DNA from: Sphingomonas aliaeris
GTDB lineage: Bacteria > Pseudomonadota > Alphaproteobacteria > Sphingomonadales > Sphingomonadaceae
Reading direction: 5' to 3'
Length of the DNA: 64,000 nt
Assembly: GCF_016743815.1 (NCBI RefSeq)
Contig: NZ_CP061036.1
Coordinates: 139,172 to 203,171 of the forward strand
Below the pieces are notes generated by a model. The model saw only the letters and a program-made list of their open reading frames with translations, made no database searches and had not been told where the DNA came from. A program made the position numbers and the translations under genes. This document shows positions 17,506-26,934 of this stretch, piece by piece (position 1 is the stretch's first letter; every line of letters begins with the position of its first letter).

Positions 17506-17915
17506 GACCCGACAGCCCGATTGATCGAAAAGACGCCTTGGGCAGTCGCGATCAGGTGAGAAGGATCGGTATCCCAGACTTCGGTCCGTACGAACGCACG
17601 GTGCTCGGTGGCGTCGTAACAATGCGCCCACGCTGTCGCGGAGCATCTCGCCTCGGGGGACCGCACATGGTCCACCTTCAGGTTGAGAGTCGAGATTGCC
17701 AATCGCCTTCCCAGTCGGGACATTACAGCAACGCCGCAGGCCTGATCGATAAGGCTCGTCAACACGCCCGTTGCTAAAGTCTCGTCGTCGTCCGCCAGCT
17801 CCTCACGCCAACCGACACGTAGCGAGCTGAGGCCATCGCCGATCGAAACCAGCTCCAGGCCAAGCCTGTTGCCCCACGGTATGTCGCCTGGTTGCAGGCT
17901 CCAGTCTCCAGCCAC
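17502..17915 (-). CDS. PaaI-like hotdog thioesterase
   Basis: 137 residues. The hotdog core is visible as LRVGWREEL, ATGVLTSLIDQACGVAVMSRLG (central helix region), STLNLKVDHVRSPE and ATAQGVFSI. The acidic/polar helix residue Asp in SLIDQACG corresponds to the family's active-site position. It overlaps the second thioesterase by ATGA, so they are co-translated and may form a heteromer. It is divergent from the mlaD-like gene. Confidence 0.8.
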   Translation of the reverse strand: MAGDWSLQPGDIPWGNRLGLELVSIGDGLSSLRVGWREELADDDETLATGVLTSLIDQACGVAVMSRLGRRLAISTLNLKVDHVRSPEARCSATAWAHCYDATEHRAFVRTEVWDTDPSHLIATAQGVFSINRAVGS

Positions 17916-17987
17916 GATTCCATCCTCGTCCTGATCAGGCCTTGCCAGCTTAAAAGGCCGCCTTTGCTCCAGCCACCTGGGAAACGG

Positions 17988-18000
17988 TACGGTTTACATA
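17988..18000 (+). promoter_or_regulatory. TACGGTTTACATA element upstream of the mlaD-like gene
   Basis: Shares GTTTACATA with the emrA upstream region in the same orientation, 34-46 bp before ATG 18034, in the divergent region between mlaD-like and thioesterase genes. It could be part of a promoter (TTTACA as -35) or an operator. Confidence 0.35.
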
Positions 18001-18033
18001 TATGGTCCTGCTTCTTAATGGTTATGGTCTCGC

Positions 18034-18978
18034 ATGGAAACGCGGTCGAACAAATTCCTGGTGCTCGTAGTGACCGGCTTTCTGCTTGGCACGCTCCTGA
18101 TCTTCACCCTGTGGCTGTTTGATGCACGCGATGGAGACGGCAATCCCTATATGATCCGCTTCACCGGGAGCGTTGCCGGCCTGGAGAAGGGGTCGCCGGT
18201 GACCTTCTCGGGCGTACCGGCCGGTCATGTCACATCGATACGGTTCGATAAGGATGACCCGTCAGCGGTTCTCGTCACCGTCAGCCTTGACCCGCGGATC
18301 CCCATCGTCGCAGGCGTAAAAGCGTCGATCGCAAGATCGGCACTGGCCGGCACCGCGAACATCAGCCTCGACGGCGCTACATCTGGTGCGCCCCCGATCG
18401 TTGCGGCGAGCGACACCGAGCTTCCCGTCATTCCCGCCAAGGAAGGCGGGCTCCTTGGCGGCGGAGGGGACCCCGTCGCACTGGTCGAAAAGATCAGCCG
18501 CACCGTGGATTCTGTTTCTCGCAACCTCGACGCCGCTCAGCAGCAGCGGGCCAGCGATCGACTGGCGGCGCTTGCGGAAAGTTCCGCCGGTTGGGCAGAC
18601 AAAGCCGGAGCAGCGTCCGATGCTCTCACCGGTGCGCGCGGCCGCGTGATTGCCGTGGGCGACGCCTTGCAGCGATCCCGCGACAGCGCCCAACAGCTGA
18701 GAGCGGCAGTGGACGAACGCAGCGCGACCGTTCTCGCGAGAGCGAACCGCACGTTGGTGAACGCTCGAGACGGAGCCGAGCGATTTGTGGCGCGCGTTGA
18801 GGCGGTTCGACCCGCGATCCGCGGCACGACTGCCAAACAGGCTCAACTGCGTGAGACCATTCGTTCAGCAAGGAACAAGGTCGGTGCTGTCAGGGATACG
18901 GCCGTTCGCATCGATCAGGAGGGACTGGGCGTGGGTGCTGCGTCTCTTCCCGTCTACAAGCCAACGTCACAGGATTGA
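18034..18978 (+). CDS. MlaD/MCE-domain lipid-transport protein
   Basis: 314 residues. One N-terminal TM helix (FLVLVVTGFLLGTLLIFTLW) anchors it in the inner membrane. The MCE domain (about 38-120) shows FTGSVAGLEKGSPVTFSGVPAGHV and SIARSALAGTANISLDG. The C-terminal 150 residues are a long Ala/Arg-rich helical region (SAGWADKAGAASDALTGARG), as in periplasm-spanning MCE proteins. MCE proteins bind phospholipids for transport between membranes, usually with an MlaE permease and MlaF ATPase, neither of which is adjacent, so the partner must be elsewhere. It may help the envelope tolerate the compounds the nearby pump exports. Confidence 0.83.
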   Translation: METRSNKFLVLVVTGFLLGTLLIFTLWLFDARDGDGNPYMIRFTGSVAGLEKGSPVTFSGVPAGHVTSIRFDKDDPSAVLVTVSLDPRIPIVAGVKASIARSALAGTANISLDGATSGAPPIVAASDTELPVIPAKEGGLLGGGGDPVALVEKISRTVDSVSRNLDAAQQQRASDRLAALAESSAGWADKAGAASDALTGARGRVIAVGDALQRSRDSAQQLRAAVDERSATVLARANRTLVNARDGAERFVARVEAVRPAIRGTTAKQAQLRETIRSARNKVGAVRDTAVRIDQEGLGVGAASLPVYKPTSQD

Positions 18979-19103
18979 GCGACGGCGATACAAAAGCACA
19001 GCCTTGGGCTGAGATCGAGCTGGCAGGCGAGCAAGCGACCCTCTCGGCGTGATTTCTCGTCAACCTGTCCGGATCAGGCTACCGTCGATCCAGGAGAACG
19101 AGA

Positions 19104-19778
19104 TTGAGCGACAACGAAAAGAAAGGTCGGCCCAGGAAGATGGGCAGACCCACGACCGAGGATGCGCTTCGCCTGACCTCGCATATCCTCAAGAGCGCCC
19201 GCGAGATGTTCTTCGCACACGGGTTTGACGGCGCCAGTGCCGACATGATCGCCGAACAGGCGCGTATCTCCAAGCGAACCCTGTACGCGCGCTTCGGCAG
19301 CAAGGCCCGCGTGTTCGAGGCGGTGATCCTCGACGAGATCGATACGCAGCTGCGCGCGCTCGAACCTTCCGGCAGCGACGAACCCGACATCCGATCGCGG
19401 CTTCGCGTAATCGCCGATCGTCTGCTTGAGTGGCTGCTGACGCCGCGGATCACCTCCATGGAACGCGTCGTCATCGCGCAGGCCGTGCGCTTTCCAGCGC
19501 TTGCGGCAAACATCCACGACTTCGGCTACCAGCGGGCCGTGCAGTGGGTGGCCTCGATCCTCGCCCATGCCGATGCAAAGGGTGAGCTATCGCTGGCAGA
19601 CCCGGTGTTTGCCGCCGAGCAGTTCGTCACCCTCGTAGTGGTCGCACCCATGCGCCGCGCAGCGCTCGGGCTGTCTCCTCCCGCGTACGACGATGCCGCA
19701 CGTGATCGTATCTCTCGCGGTATCGACCTGTTCCTCGATGGCTGCCGTCCGCGCGAGGCGGATGGTTGCAGCGCCTGA
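19104..19778 (+). CDS. TetR/AcrR-family transcriptional regulator
   Basis: 224 residues from TTG 19104, with AGGAGA at 19092-19097. The N-terminal helix-turn-helix (about 20-70) has ILKSAREMFFAHGFDGASADMIAEQA and ISKRTLYARFGSKARVFEAV. The C-terminal ligand domain is of the AcrR_C type. Its stop overlaps the ABC1 kinase start (TGATG), so they form an operon. Likely ligand and targets are unknown; the efflux and mlaD genes beside it are candidates. Confidence 0.87.
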   Translation: MSDNEKKGRPRKMGRPTTEDALRLTSHILKSAREMFFAHGFDGASADMIAEQARISKRTLYARFGSKARVFEAVILDEIDTQLRALEPSGSDEPDIRSRLRVIADRLLEWLLTPRITSMERVVIAQAVRFPALAANIHDFGYQRAVQWVASILAHADAKGELSLADPVFAAEQFVTLVVVAPMRRAALGLSPPAYDDAARDRISRGIDLFLDGCRPREADGCSA

Positions 19779-21391
19779 TGCCCACCACCGACGACGAACC
19801 TCAGATCGGTGAGCGCGCGCGCCTGGCCGAGCTCCTCCAGATCATGGGGCGCCATGGCTTCAACGGGCTCGCCTCGCGCCTGGGCCTGCTGCCCGGTCGT
19901 TCGGAGCAGCCGGTGGACGTCGGTACCCCCGAGCGGGTCGTCGCGCTGCTGCGAGACCTTGGACCCGTCGCGGTCAAGCTGGGGCAGGTGCTCGCGACCC
20001 GTGAAGACCTGCTCGGGCCGGAATGGGTGCGCGCGTTGTCGACGCTGCAGGACCGGGTGACCCCGCTGCCGTTCGAGGCGCTGGAGCCGACGATCCTGAC
20101 CGCGCTTGGCTCCCCGATCGCGGACGTGTTCGCGAGCTTCGACCGCGAACCGATCGCCGCGGCCTCGATCGCGCAGGTTCATGGCGCCATCCTGCGCGAC
20201 GGAACCGAGGTCGTGGTAAAGGTACGCCGACCGGGGATCGCGGAACGCGTCGATGCCGACCTGAGGCTGCTTCGCCGCATTGCGCGGCTCGCCGCGAGAC
20301 ACTCACCGGAGATCCGTCGCCTCAAGCCTGACGAACTGCTCCGGTTCTTCGCTGAGAGCCTGTCGCAGGAAATGGACCTCAGCGCCGAAGCGGCAGCCTG
20401 CGAGAGCATCGGCGTGTTCCTGCAGCCGCTCGGCGTTCGCACGCCCGGCTTCTACTGGGATCAGGTTGGTCGCCGGATCAACGTGCAGGAACGGCTCGAC
20501 GGCGTGCCGGTCCGCGCGATCCTCGACCGAGCGGGTGAGGACGGGGCGGGTCAGGGCGCTGCCGACGTCGCCGGCAGATATGCCGATGCGGTGCTGCGGA
20601 TGATCATCTTCAACGGCCGGTTCCACGCGGACCCCCATCCCGGCAACGTGTTTGTTCTGGCCGACGGGTCGTTGGCGTTCATCGACTTCGGGGCGGTCGG
20701 CGTGCTCAGTCCCGCCCGGCGGAACGAGGTTGTCACGCTCGTCCTTGCCATCGCGGGTGAGGACACACGATCGGTGACGGACGTACTGTTGCAATGGTCG
20801 GGCGAGACCGACGTCGATCGCCCGGCACTGACCCGCGACCTCGACGCGCTGATCGACCAGTTCCGCGGGGCGGTACTCCAGCAGATCGAGCTCGCCGACA
20901 TCTTCGGCCGCGTGTTCGCGCTGCTGCGCACCTACCGCCTGGCGCTGCCACCCGACCTCGCCCTGCTGCTGCGCACCCTGCTGATCGCCGAAGGATTCGT
21001 GCGACGGCTTGATCCCGGCTTTGACATTGCCGCGCGCGCGGCACCGATCGCGCGCGAACTGCTGCGGGAGCGGATCGGCCCAGCCGGCCTAAAGCGTGGC
21101 GGACGCCGGCTGGCGACGAGCCTGGGCCGTCTGGCCGCCGCCTCGCCCGAGCTGGTGGCCTTCGCCGAGCGGGTTGCGCGGTCGGGTGCGCTGCCGATCG
21201 AATTGCAGGGAGGCGCGGTTTTCCCAACTCCGGCATCGCCCCGGCGCGCCGATCCCAACATTCTGTCCACCGGACTGCTTGTCGCGGGCGCGATCCTTCA
21301 GCGCGACCATGATGTTGTCGGCGCGATGTTGATGGCGTCTGCGGTGCTGCCTGCAGGCTGGGCTTGGTTTTCGAGCAGGCAGAGGCGCTGA
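19778..21391 (+). CDS. ABC1/UbiB-family atypical protein kinase
   Basis: 537 residues from ATG 19778; a TTG at 19766 is in frame but overlaps the TetR gene. The ABC1 hallmarks are all present: KLGQVLATREDLL (KxGQ motif), PIAAASIAQVHGA (Ala-rich loop replacing the Gly loop), VVVKVRRPG (Lys), MDLSAEA, FHADPHPGN (catalytic loop) and FIDFGAVG (metal-binding DFG). The C-terminus has hydrophobic helices suited to membrane association. The family supports ubiquinone synthesis or lipid handling as an ATPase; this copy has no ubi neighbours and is probably accessory. Confidence 0.9.
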   Translation: MPTTDDEPQIGERARLAELLQIMGRHGFNGLASRLGLLPGRSEQPVDVGTPERVVALLRDLGPVAVKLGQVLATREDLLGPEWVRALSTLQDRVTPLPFEALEPTILTALGSPIADVFASFDREPIAAASIAQVHGAILRDGTEVVVKVRRPGIAERVDADLRLLRRIARLAARHSPEIRRLKPDELLRFFAESLSQEMDLSAEAAACESIGVFLQPLGVRTPGFYWDQVGRRINVQERLDGVPVRAILDRAGEDGAGQGAADVAGRYADAVLRMIIFNGRFHADPHPGNVFVLADGSLAFIDFGAVGVLSPARRNEVVTLVLAIAGEDTRSVTDVLLQWSGETDVDRPALTRDLDALIDQFRGAVLQQIELADIFGRVFALLRTYRLALPPDLALLLRTLLIAEGFVRRLDPGFDIAARAAPIARELLRERIGPAGLKRGGRRLATSLGRLAAASPELVAFAERVARSGALPIELQGGAVFPTPASPRRADPNILSTGLLVAGAILQRDHDVVGAMLMASAVLPAGWAWFSSRQRR

Positions 21392-21479
21392 CTTCCTGCT
21401 GCCCGACCTTCCCACACCCGACTCTCCACCCTTACCCTTTCGCGCGCTTGTTCGGGTATCCGGCTCCTCGCTGAGAAGT

Positions 21480-21504
21480 GGAACAACCCACGAGAGGGGG
21501 CGTT
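21480..21504 (+). promoter_or_regulatory. EcfG promoter in front of ecfG (autoregulation)
   Basis: GGAAC at 21480-21484, a 16-bp spacer and CGTT at 21501-21504 give an exact EcfG consensus, 65 bp before GTG 21569. This implies positive autoregulation. Confidence 0.75.
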
Positions 21505-21568
21505 TCCGAACAAGTAAACCAGGCGGTGTATAAACCGCACCCTGGTTCGATCGAGCGAGGGCTTTTGC

Positions 21569-22246
21569 GTGTCGGAACAACCGGATCACGAAGCGCATGT
21601 ACCGGCTGAGGAGTTGTCTGACTTCGGTGCTGCACTGAGCGACTTGATGCCCAGGCTGGCGAGCTATGCGCGATCGCTAACAAGAAATCCCGATGCTGCA
21701 CAGGATCTCGTTCAGGATACCGTGCTGAAAGCCTGGCGCAGCCGTGCGTCCTTCGAGGCCGGCACGAATTTGAAAGCTTGGACCTTCCGTATCCTTCGCA
21801 ACTCCTTTTTGTCGCAGGTTCGTCGTAAAGGTGCGGGACAGGCAGGCGAGACCGCCGAACTCATTGATGTTCCGGTGGCGTCAAATCAAGAATCGGTCGT
21901 GACATTGGGCGATGTTCGCCGCCTGTGGCCGCGCCTGACACCCGAGCAGCAGCGGTGCATCCAATTTGTCGGGATCGAGGGTTTGAGCTACGAAGAGACA
22001 GCCACGATCGAACAGGTTCCTGTCGGTACGATCAAGAGCCGCGTGGTGAGAGGGCGGCAGATGCTGCGCGCACTCCTGGATCAAGCGAACGTCGTGCCAG
22101 CCAAGGGGACAGCATCCCGGATCCTGTCGGTCGATTCGTCCCCTCGGTATGAGCCGTCGCGCGTTGATGATGAACACTCAAAGCAGATCGAACTGCTGCG
22201 AAGGTGGCGCGCGGAGCGTGCGGCCGCTCGCTGCGCCGTCGGATGA
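21569..22246 (+). CDS. ecfG: EcfG-type ECF sigma factor
   Basis: 225 residues from GTG 21569. Region 2 (about 20-95) has YARSLTRNPDAAQDLVQDTV, KAWRSRASFEAGTNLKAWTF and ILRNSFLSQVRR. Region 4 (about 118-170) has LTPEQQRCIQFVGIEGLSYE and VPVGTIKSRVVRGRQML. This is the EcfG subfamily that runs the alphaproteobacterial general stress response. A tail of about 50 residues beyond region 4 is longer than usual. No nepR or phyR gene is adjacent, unlike chromosomal loci, so this copy would depend on the host's anti-sigma switch or escape it. Confidence 0.87.
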   Translation: MSEQPDHEAHVPAEELSDFGAALSDLMPRLASYARSLTRNPDAAQDLVQDTVLKAWRSRASFEAGTNLKAWTFRILRNSFLSQVRRKGAGQAGETAELIDVPVASNQESVVTLGDVRRLWPRLTPEQQRCIQFVGIEGLSYEETATIEQVPVGTIKSRVVRGRQMLRALLDQANVVPAKGTASRILSVDSSPRYEPSRVDDEHSKQIELLRRWRAERAAARCAVG

Positions 22247-22461
22247 CTTTCTTAGGATCCACCAGATCTCGTTTGTGTCCCTTCCGTTTCAGACCCGCGA
22301 TGAGCCCCCGTGGCGCCACGAGTTAATGATGGCGCGATGGAGTCGTCTCGCGAGTTTGCCCGTTAATCGCTGCCAAACAGGCGATTTTCCCTGGATCATG
22401 TATTTTCGTTAGCATTCACCTCTGATCGTTGCGCCCTGGTTACAAGCGAGCAGGTGCTACG

Positions 22462-22486
22462 GGAACAGATCGTCCACGTTTCGGTT
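22462..22486 (+). promoter_or_regulatory. EcfG-like promoter motif with one mismatch
   Basis: GGAAC at 22462-22466, a 16-bp spacer and GGTT instead of CGTT at 22483-22486. Only a gene remnant lies downstream on this strand, so it may be fortuitous. Confidence 0.25.
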
Positions 22487-22536
22487 CGACGGTCGATCCT
22501 GCAGCGACCGTCGAATCTCGCTCGCGATCGTTACCG

Positions 22537-22674
22537 CGGAGTTATGCCTCGTACCTCGACGAGCTTGATGCCCACAGAAACCTCTTCGCGGTCGAGCTCA
22601 ACGCCATCACTGTCCGGGAGCAGCAGCTGAACGCGCTGGTTCGCGTCTGGGCGTCGCTTGGGGAAGGTGGGGCG
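22537..22674 (+). pseudogene. remnant of a TolC/NodT-type outer-membrane factor C-terminus
   Basis: An open frame encodes SYASYLDELDAHRNLFAVEL followed by REQQLNALVRVWASLGEGG. This matches the last helix pair and the closing LykALGGGW-like motif of RND/Emr outer-membrane factors. Nothing upstream extends it into a complete gene and the frame continues meaninglessly into the antisense of the SDR gene. I read it as a truncated relic left by an earlier rearrangement. The rest of 22247-22765 holds no other gene that I can support. Confidence 0.5.
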
Positions 22675-22765
22675 ATCGGACGATTGCGGATCGTTCGGCG
22701 CTGCCACGCTGGGCACTACGCGTCTGGACGACGCTGCGATCGTGAAAGGACGCGGTCTCGGCTGG

Positions 22766-23613
22766 TCAGGCGAGTTCTGCCCCGTGGCTGTCCTGCCAGG
22801 CGGCATCCTCGATCGCGTCATGCCCCGGCTCGCCCGCCGACTGCGCCCCCGTCCACCGCCAGGCATCCAGCCGTTTGCCCGTCACCGTCGCGGCAGCGTC
22901 GGAGCAGAGCCAGAGCAGCGGCGGGACCACGATCTCGGGCGACAGCAGCCCGGCGCGGGCACTGTCCGGCAGCCCTTCGGGGATCATGCCGGTCAGCGTT
23001 GCGCCCCCTGGCAGCAGCGCGTTCACCGTGATGCCGCTATCAGCAAGGTCCTGCGCCCAGATCGCGGTTTCTGAATCCAGCGCCGCTTTGGACGGGCCAT
23101 AGGGCGAGAAGCCTCTGCGCCGCATCGTCTCGCGGTTCATCGAGACGTTGACGATCCTCCCGCTGCCTCTCTCCAGCATCGCCGGGACAGCCGCGCGCGC
23201 CATCAGGAACGGTCCGTTGACGTTGGTGTCGATCACCAGGCGCCAGGTGTCGGGGGCGACCTCCCAGAATCGGGTCGGTTCGGTCAGGAAGGTATCGCTT
23301 ACATACTTCATGCCGCGCCCGGCGTTGTTGACGAGGATGTCGAGCCGGCCGAACCGCGCGACCGCTTCGCGCACCGCCGCGGCACAATCCGCCGCCCGGG
23401 TCACGTCGGCGAGCAGCGGCCGCACCCGATCGTCGCCGCATTCACGCTCTGCCTCCTTTGCGACCGCCTCGACTTCGGCAAGCTCGCGTGCAGCGGTGGC
23501 GATCACCCGCACGCCGGCCTGCGCTAGCCCCAGCGTCATGGCGCGGCCCAGCCCGCGACCGCCGCCCGTGACGATCGCGACTTGGCCGGCGAGCCCGTGC
23601 TCCTCGGGCGCGC

Positions 23614-23617
<4 letters not shown>
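22766..23617 (-). CDS. short-chain dehydrogenase/reductase
   Basis: 283 residues. A Rossmann fold binds NAD(P): [20 protein letters not shown], the LLADVT Asp, ILVNNAGRG and the catalytic YGPSK (Tyr and Lys). The canonical catalytic serine is not clear, because [10 protein letters not shown] stands where two serines are usual. It starts four bases inside the aldo/keto reductase stop (ATGA), so the two reductases are co-translated and probably act on related carbonyl substrates. Substrate unknown. Confidence 0.88.
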
Positions 23618-24603
<986 letters not shown>

Positions 24604-24957
24604 TGTTGATCCTCTCGTCTTCGGGCGAGTGTGCCAAGTCTGGGCCCGCTTCCCATTGTGCAAATCAGCGATTGTGGCGAACTCAGCGGCGCCGCTCACT
24701 TCTTGTTCCGACCGGGACTCGGCCGTCCTGATACCGACATGCCACACGAGCCGGCCGACTGGCGGCGCGCCCTCGGCCTGTGCAGTTCGTGTGGTACAAC
24801 CTAGCGCGCAGTCCTGGCTTCGAGGCGCTTACCAGCCGTATCCATGATCATTGCGTTCCAGGCGAAAGGGCAGGGGCACAATCACCCACTGCTCCTTCGC
24901 CTTGCTGAAACCGTTCGATCCCGGACGAGTTCTGAGGCCGTTCGAAACGCTTGTCGC
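24604..24957. other. 354-bp intergenic region without a recognised gene
   Basis: It lies between the AKR start and the DUF892 stop. It should contain the AKR-SDR promoter, but I found no clear EcfG motif, hairpin or supported small ORF. Confidence 0.5.
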
Positions 24958-25437
24958 TCAGTTCCCGCTTAGCAGCTGTTCGGCGAGTTCGGTGTGCTTG
25001 GCGTCCGCCTCTTTTGCCTCGTCCGCGCACGCCTTCATGTCACGCGCCACGTCCTCCATCCCAAGGTGTCCGCAATAGCTCGCCATCGTGCCGAAGGATG
25101 CGACCCAGTAGTGCAGCGCCAACTGTCCGCTTGCAATAATGCCGAGGTCCCGTGAGGTGTCGTCCGCAGCCTGTTGGCGGATCCTGCGACTTACTTCGTA
25201 ATGGGCTTCGAGCACGGGGTTGTCCTGCTGCTCACCCGACCCCGTCTGCTGGACAGCACGCTCGATCTTATCGGCCCACTGCCGGGATGCCCGGTTTCCT
25301 TCCTCGAGCGCCGCTTTCAGGGCCGGGTGGCGGGCATCATTATTGACCTCGTCGGTTGCCTTTGCAGCCACATCACTGCCGGCCTTCATCGCAGCCAGTC
25401 CCTGAACTACGAGCTTCTGCAGATTGTCTTTTTCCAT
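24958..25437 (-). CDS. DUF892 (YciE/YciF-like) ferritin-like protein
   Basis: 159 residues, all helical, matching the DUF892 four-helix-bundle pattern: ALKAALEEGNRASRQWADKI, DNPVLEAHYEVSRRI, ASGQLALHYWVASFGTMASY and EDVARDMKACADEAKEADAK. These small proteins are stress-induced in many bacteria; a metal-dependent role is assumed but unproven. About 54 bp upstream on the minus strand lies GGAAC with GGTT 15 bp away, a weak EcfG-like match. Confidence 0.8.
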   Translation of the reverse strand: MEKDNLQKLVVQGLAAMKAGSDVAAKATDEVNNDARHPALKAALEEGNRASRQWADKIERAVQQTGSGEQQDNPVLEAHYEVSRRIRQQAADDTSRDLGIIASGQLALHYWVASFGTMASYCGHLGMEDVARDMKACADEAKEADAKHTELAEQLLSGN

Positions 25438-25645
25438 GGAGCCTCATCCTCATCCTGCGGCCGGCTCGAACGAAGAGCGGCTTGTTCATTAACCTTGAAG
25501 GCGATTGAAGTTCCGTCGGAACACGAGGCGGGAGTATGGACTATACCCTTTGTCGATCGCGGATGATCGCCTGGGGAAGGCACCGGCGTCGGAATGAGTT
25601 AGGAACCGCGCGCCCACCTGAGCAATCGTCGCCAACGTGATCGTG

Positions 25646-25671
25646 GAAACCTTGGCAAGAGCTCTTGCGTT
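25646..25671 (+). promoter_or_regulatory. EcfG-like promoter of the 62-residue protein gene
   Basis: GAAAC (one mismatch to GGAAC) at 25646-25650, 17-bp spacer, CGTT at 25668-25671, 22 bp before ATG 25694. The spacer contains the perfect 14-bp palindrome GCAAGAGCTCTTGC (25655-25668), a possible operator. Confidence 0.4.
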
Positions 25672-25693
25672 CCCACTTGAGAGGAGCAGAACT

Positions 25694-25882
25694 ATGAAAG
25701 AGGTACACGACGCCCCTTCGGAAGCGGAGGCGAACCACGGCCTGGTCGCAGTTAAAGGCCCGGATGCCGTCGACGTCGTGATGACGCCAAAAGCAGCGTT
25801 GCGTACGGCCGAGCGGATCAGCAGTGCTGCGGTCGAGGCGCTTGTCGAACAGAACCTCAGCGAACCGGGCGACCGTCACTAA
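25694..25882 (+). CDS. small hypothetical protein (62 aa), possibly stress-induced
   Basis: ATG 25694 has GAGGAG nine to fourteen bases upstream, which favours it over the longer frame from 25637. The protein is soluble and helical in its second half (MTPKAALRTAERISSAAVEAL). It has no recognisable domain. It converges with the HWE kinase gene, ending 6 bp from that gene's stop. The EcfG-like promoter upstream hints at general stress control. Confidence 0.6.
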   Translation: MKEVHDAPSEAEANHGLVAVKGPDAVDVVMTPKAALRTAERISSAAVEALVEQNLSEPGDRH

Positions 25883-25888
25883 AGCAGT

Positions 25889-26863
25889 TCAGGCCTGAAG
25901 CGCAGCGACGGGTGCATGAAGCGACCAGATCAGCCCGGTTGGGAGGTCATCGACGCCTCCAACACCGCCTAGCCGCTTTGGGGTGGCGACCTCGAGCAAG
26001 CGTTCACTCCATGTGCAAAGCGGCGTCCTTACTTGCGGACCGTCACGTTCTGCCCATTGAAGCCAGATGTGCGGCTGGTCCGTGACGTTGACCTCCCAAC
26101 GTAATGACACGTATCCGTCTTTTTCACTTAAGGCGCCGTAGCGCAGCGAATGCACCTCCAGCTCGTGAACAGCGAGCGCAAGGGCCGCCGCCGTGCTCGG
26201 TCCTACCGGAACAGGTGAGCCGACGATGCGAACGCGACTACGACCCCCTTCGGCAAGCGCCAGCTCGACCAGTGTCTGAAGATCGGTGACGTGGGCCTCG
26301 GGTTGCACGATCAAGTCGCTGATCCTGCTGAGCATCGCCACCCGGGCTGACAGCTCTCGGCCCTTCTCAAGAAGAGGCTCGTCGCCGTCCAACACCTGAT
26401 TGGTCGTCGCTGAGACGATGGTGAGCAGGTTTCGAAGAACATGGCGAGCGCCATTGACTGGCATGAAGCCATTTGCTGGCGGCTGACTTTTGGAGGGCAG
26501 ACCGAGCCCCATCACGACCTTTTCGTACGGAACCTTGAGCTGCACCTGCGAGCCATCAAGGAAGCGAATTGTCGTCGCGAAATCGTCGCTGCACAGGTGC
26601 GACACGGTAGCGGGATTGATCGCAACGACTTGGCCATCAGCCAAGCCAAAGGTGGCGAGCGGCGTAGCCGCGTGCGGGCCGGGAGAGACCAGCTCCATCA
26701 TTGAGGACCGCGGTGCCATGTCGGTCGCATTCGGTACGGCGACATCCAGCGCCTCGGAGAGACGACAAGCAAAGAGGCTGCCGCCGGCGTCAACGCCGTC
26801 CAACAAGCTCAGCGCTCTCCGAGCAAGAACGGCCGCCGTTCGCTCCGCTGCCTCTTTATCCAC
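25889..26863 (-). CDS. HWE-type histidine kinase-like protein with degenerate ATP-binding motifs
   Basis: 324 residues from GTG 26863 (GAAGAGG upstream); an in-frame TTG at 26938 is the alternative. The H-box region is HVLRNLLTIVSATTNQVLDG with a phosphorylatable His. The family's HELATNALKYGALS block reads ALAVHELEVHSLRYGALSEK, so the N-box Asn is replaced. The later GFGS glycine motif is replaced by TWSE in PLCTWSERLLE. It therefore keeps the dimerisation/phosphotransfer part but has probably lost kinase activity. The N-terminal 130 residues are not a recognised sensor domain. HWE kinases feed the PhyR-NepR-EcfG switch, which makes a modifying role plausible beside the mobile ecfG; this is inference. 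Confidence 0.7.
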   Translation of the reverse strand: MDKEAAERTAAVLARRALSLLDGVDAGGSLFACRLSEALDVAVPNATDMAPRSSMMELVSPGPHAATPLATFGLADGQVVAINPATVSHLCSDDFATTIRFLDGSQVQLKVPYEKVVMGLGLPSKSQPPANGFMPVNGARHVLRNLLTIVSATTNQVLDGDEPLLEKGRELSARVAMLSRISDLIVQPEAHVTDLQTLVELALAEGGRSRVRIVGSPVPVGPSTAAALALAVHELEVHSLRYGALSEKDGYVSLRWEVNVTDQPHIWLQWAERDGPQVRTPLCTWSERLLEVATPKRLGGVGGVDDLPTGLIWSLHAPVAALQA

Positions 26864-26934
26864 GACGATCCTCTTCCATTCGATCTGCTCTGTGGCCCCG
26901 CTTGTAGCCCCGAGCTTCGTTCCGCGCTCAGGTC

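Noticed and set aside
22531..22866. minus-strand 111-residue ORF
   Set aside because: It overlaps the SDR gene and mirrors the outer-membrane-factor remnant on the opposite strand; composition is that of a shadow frame.
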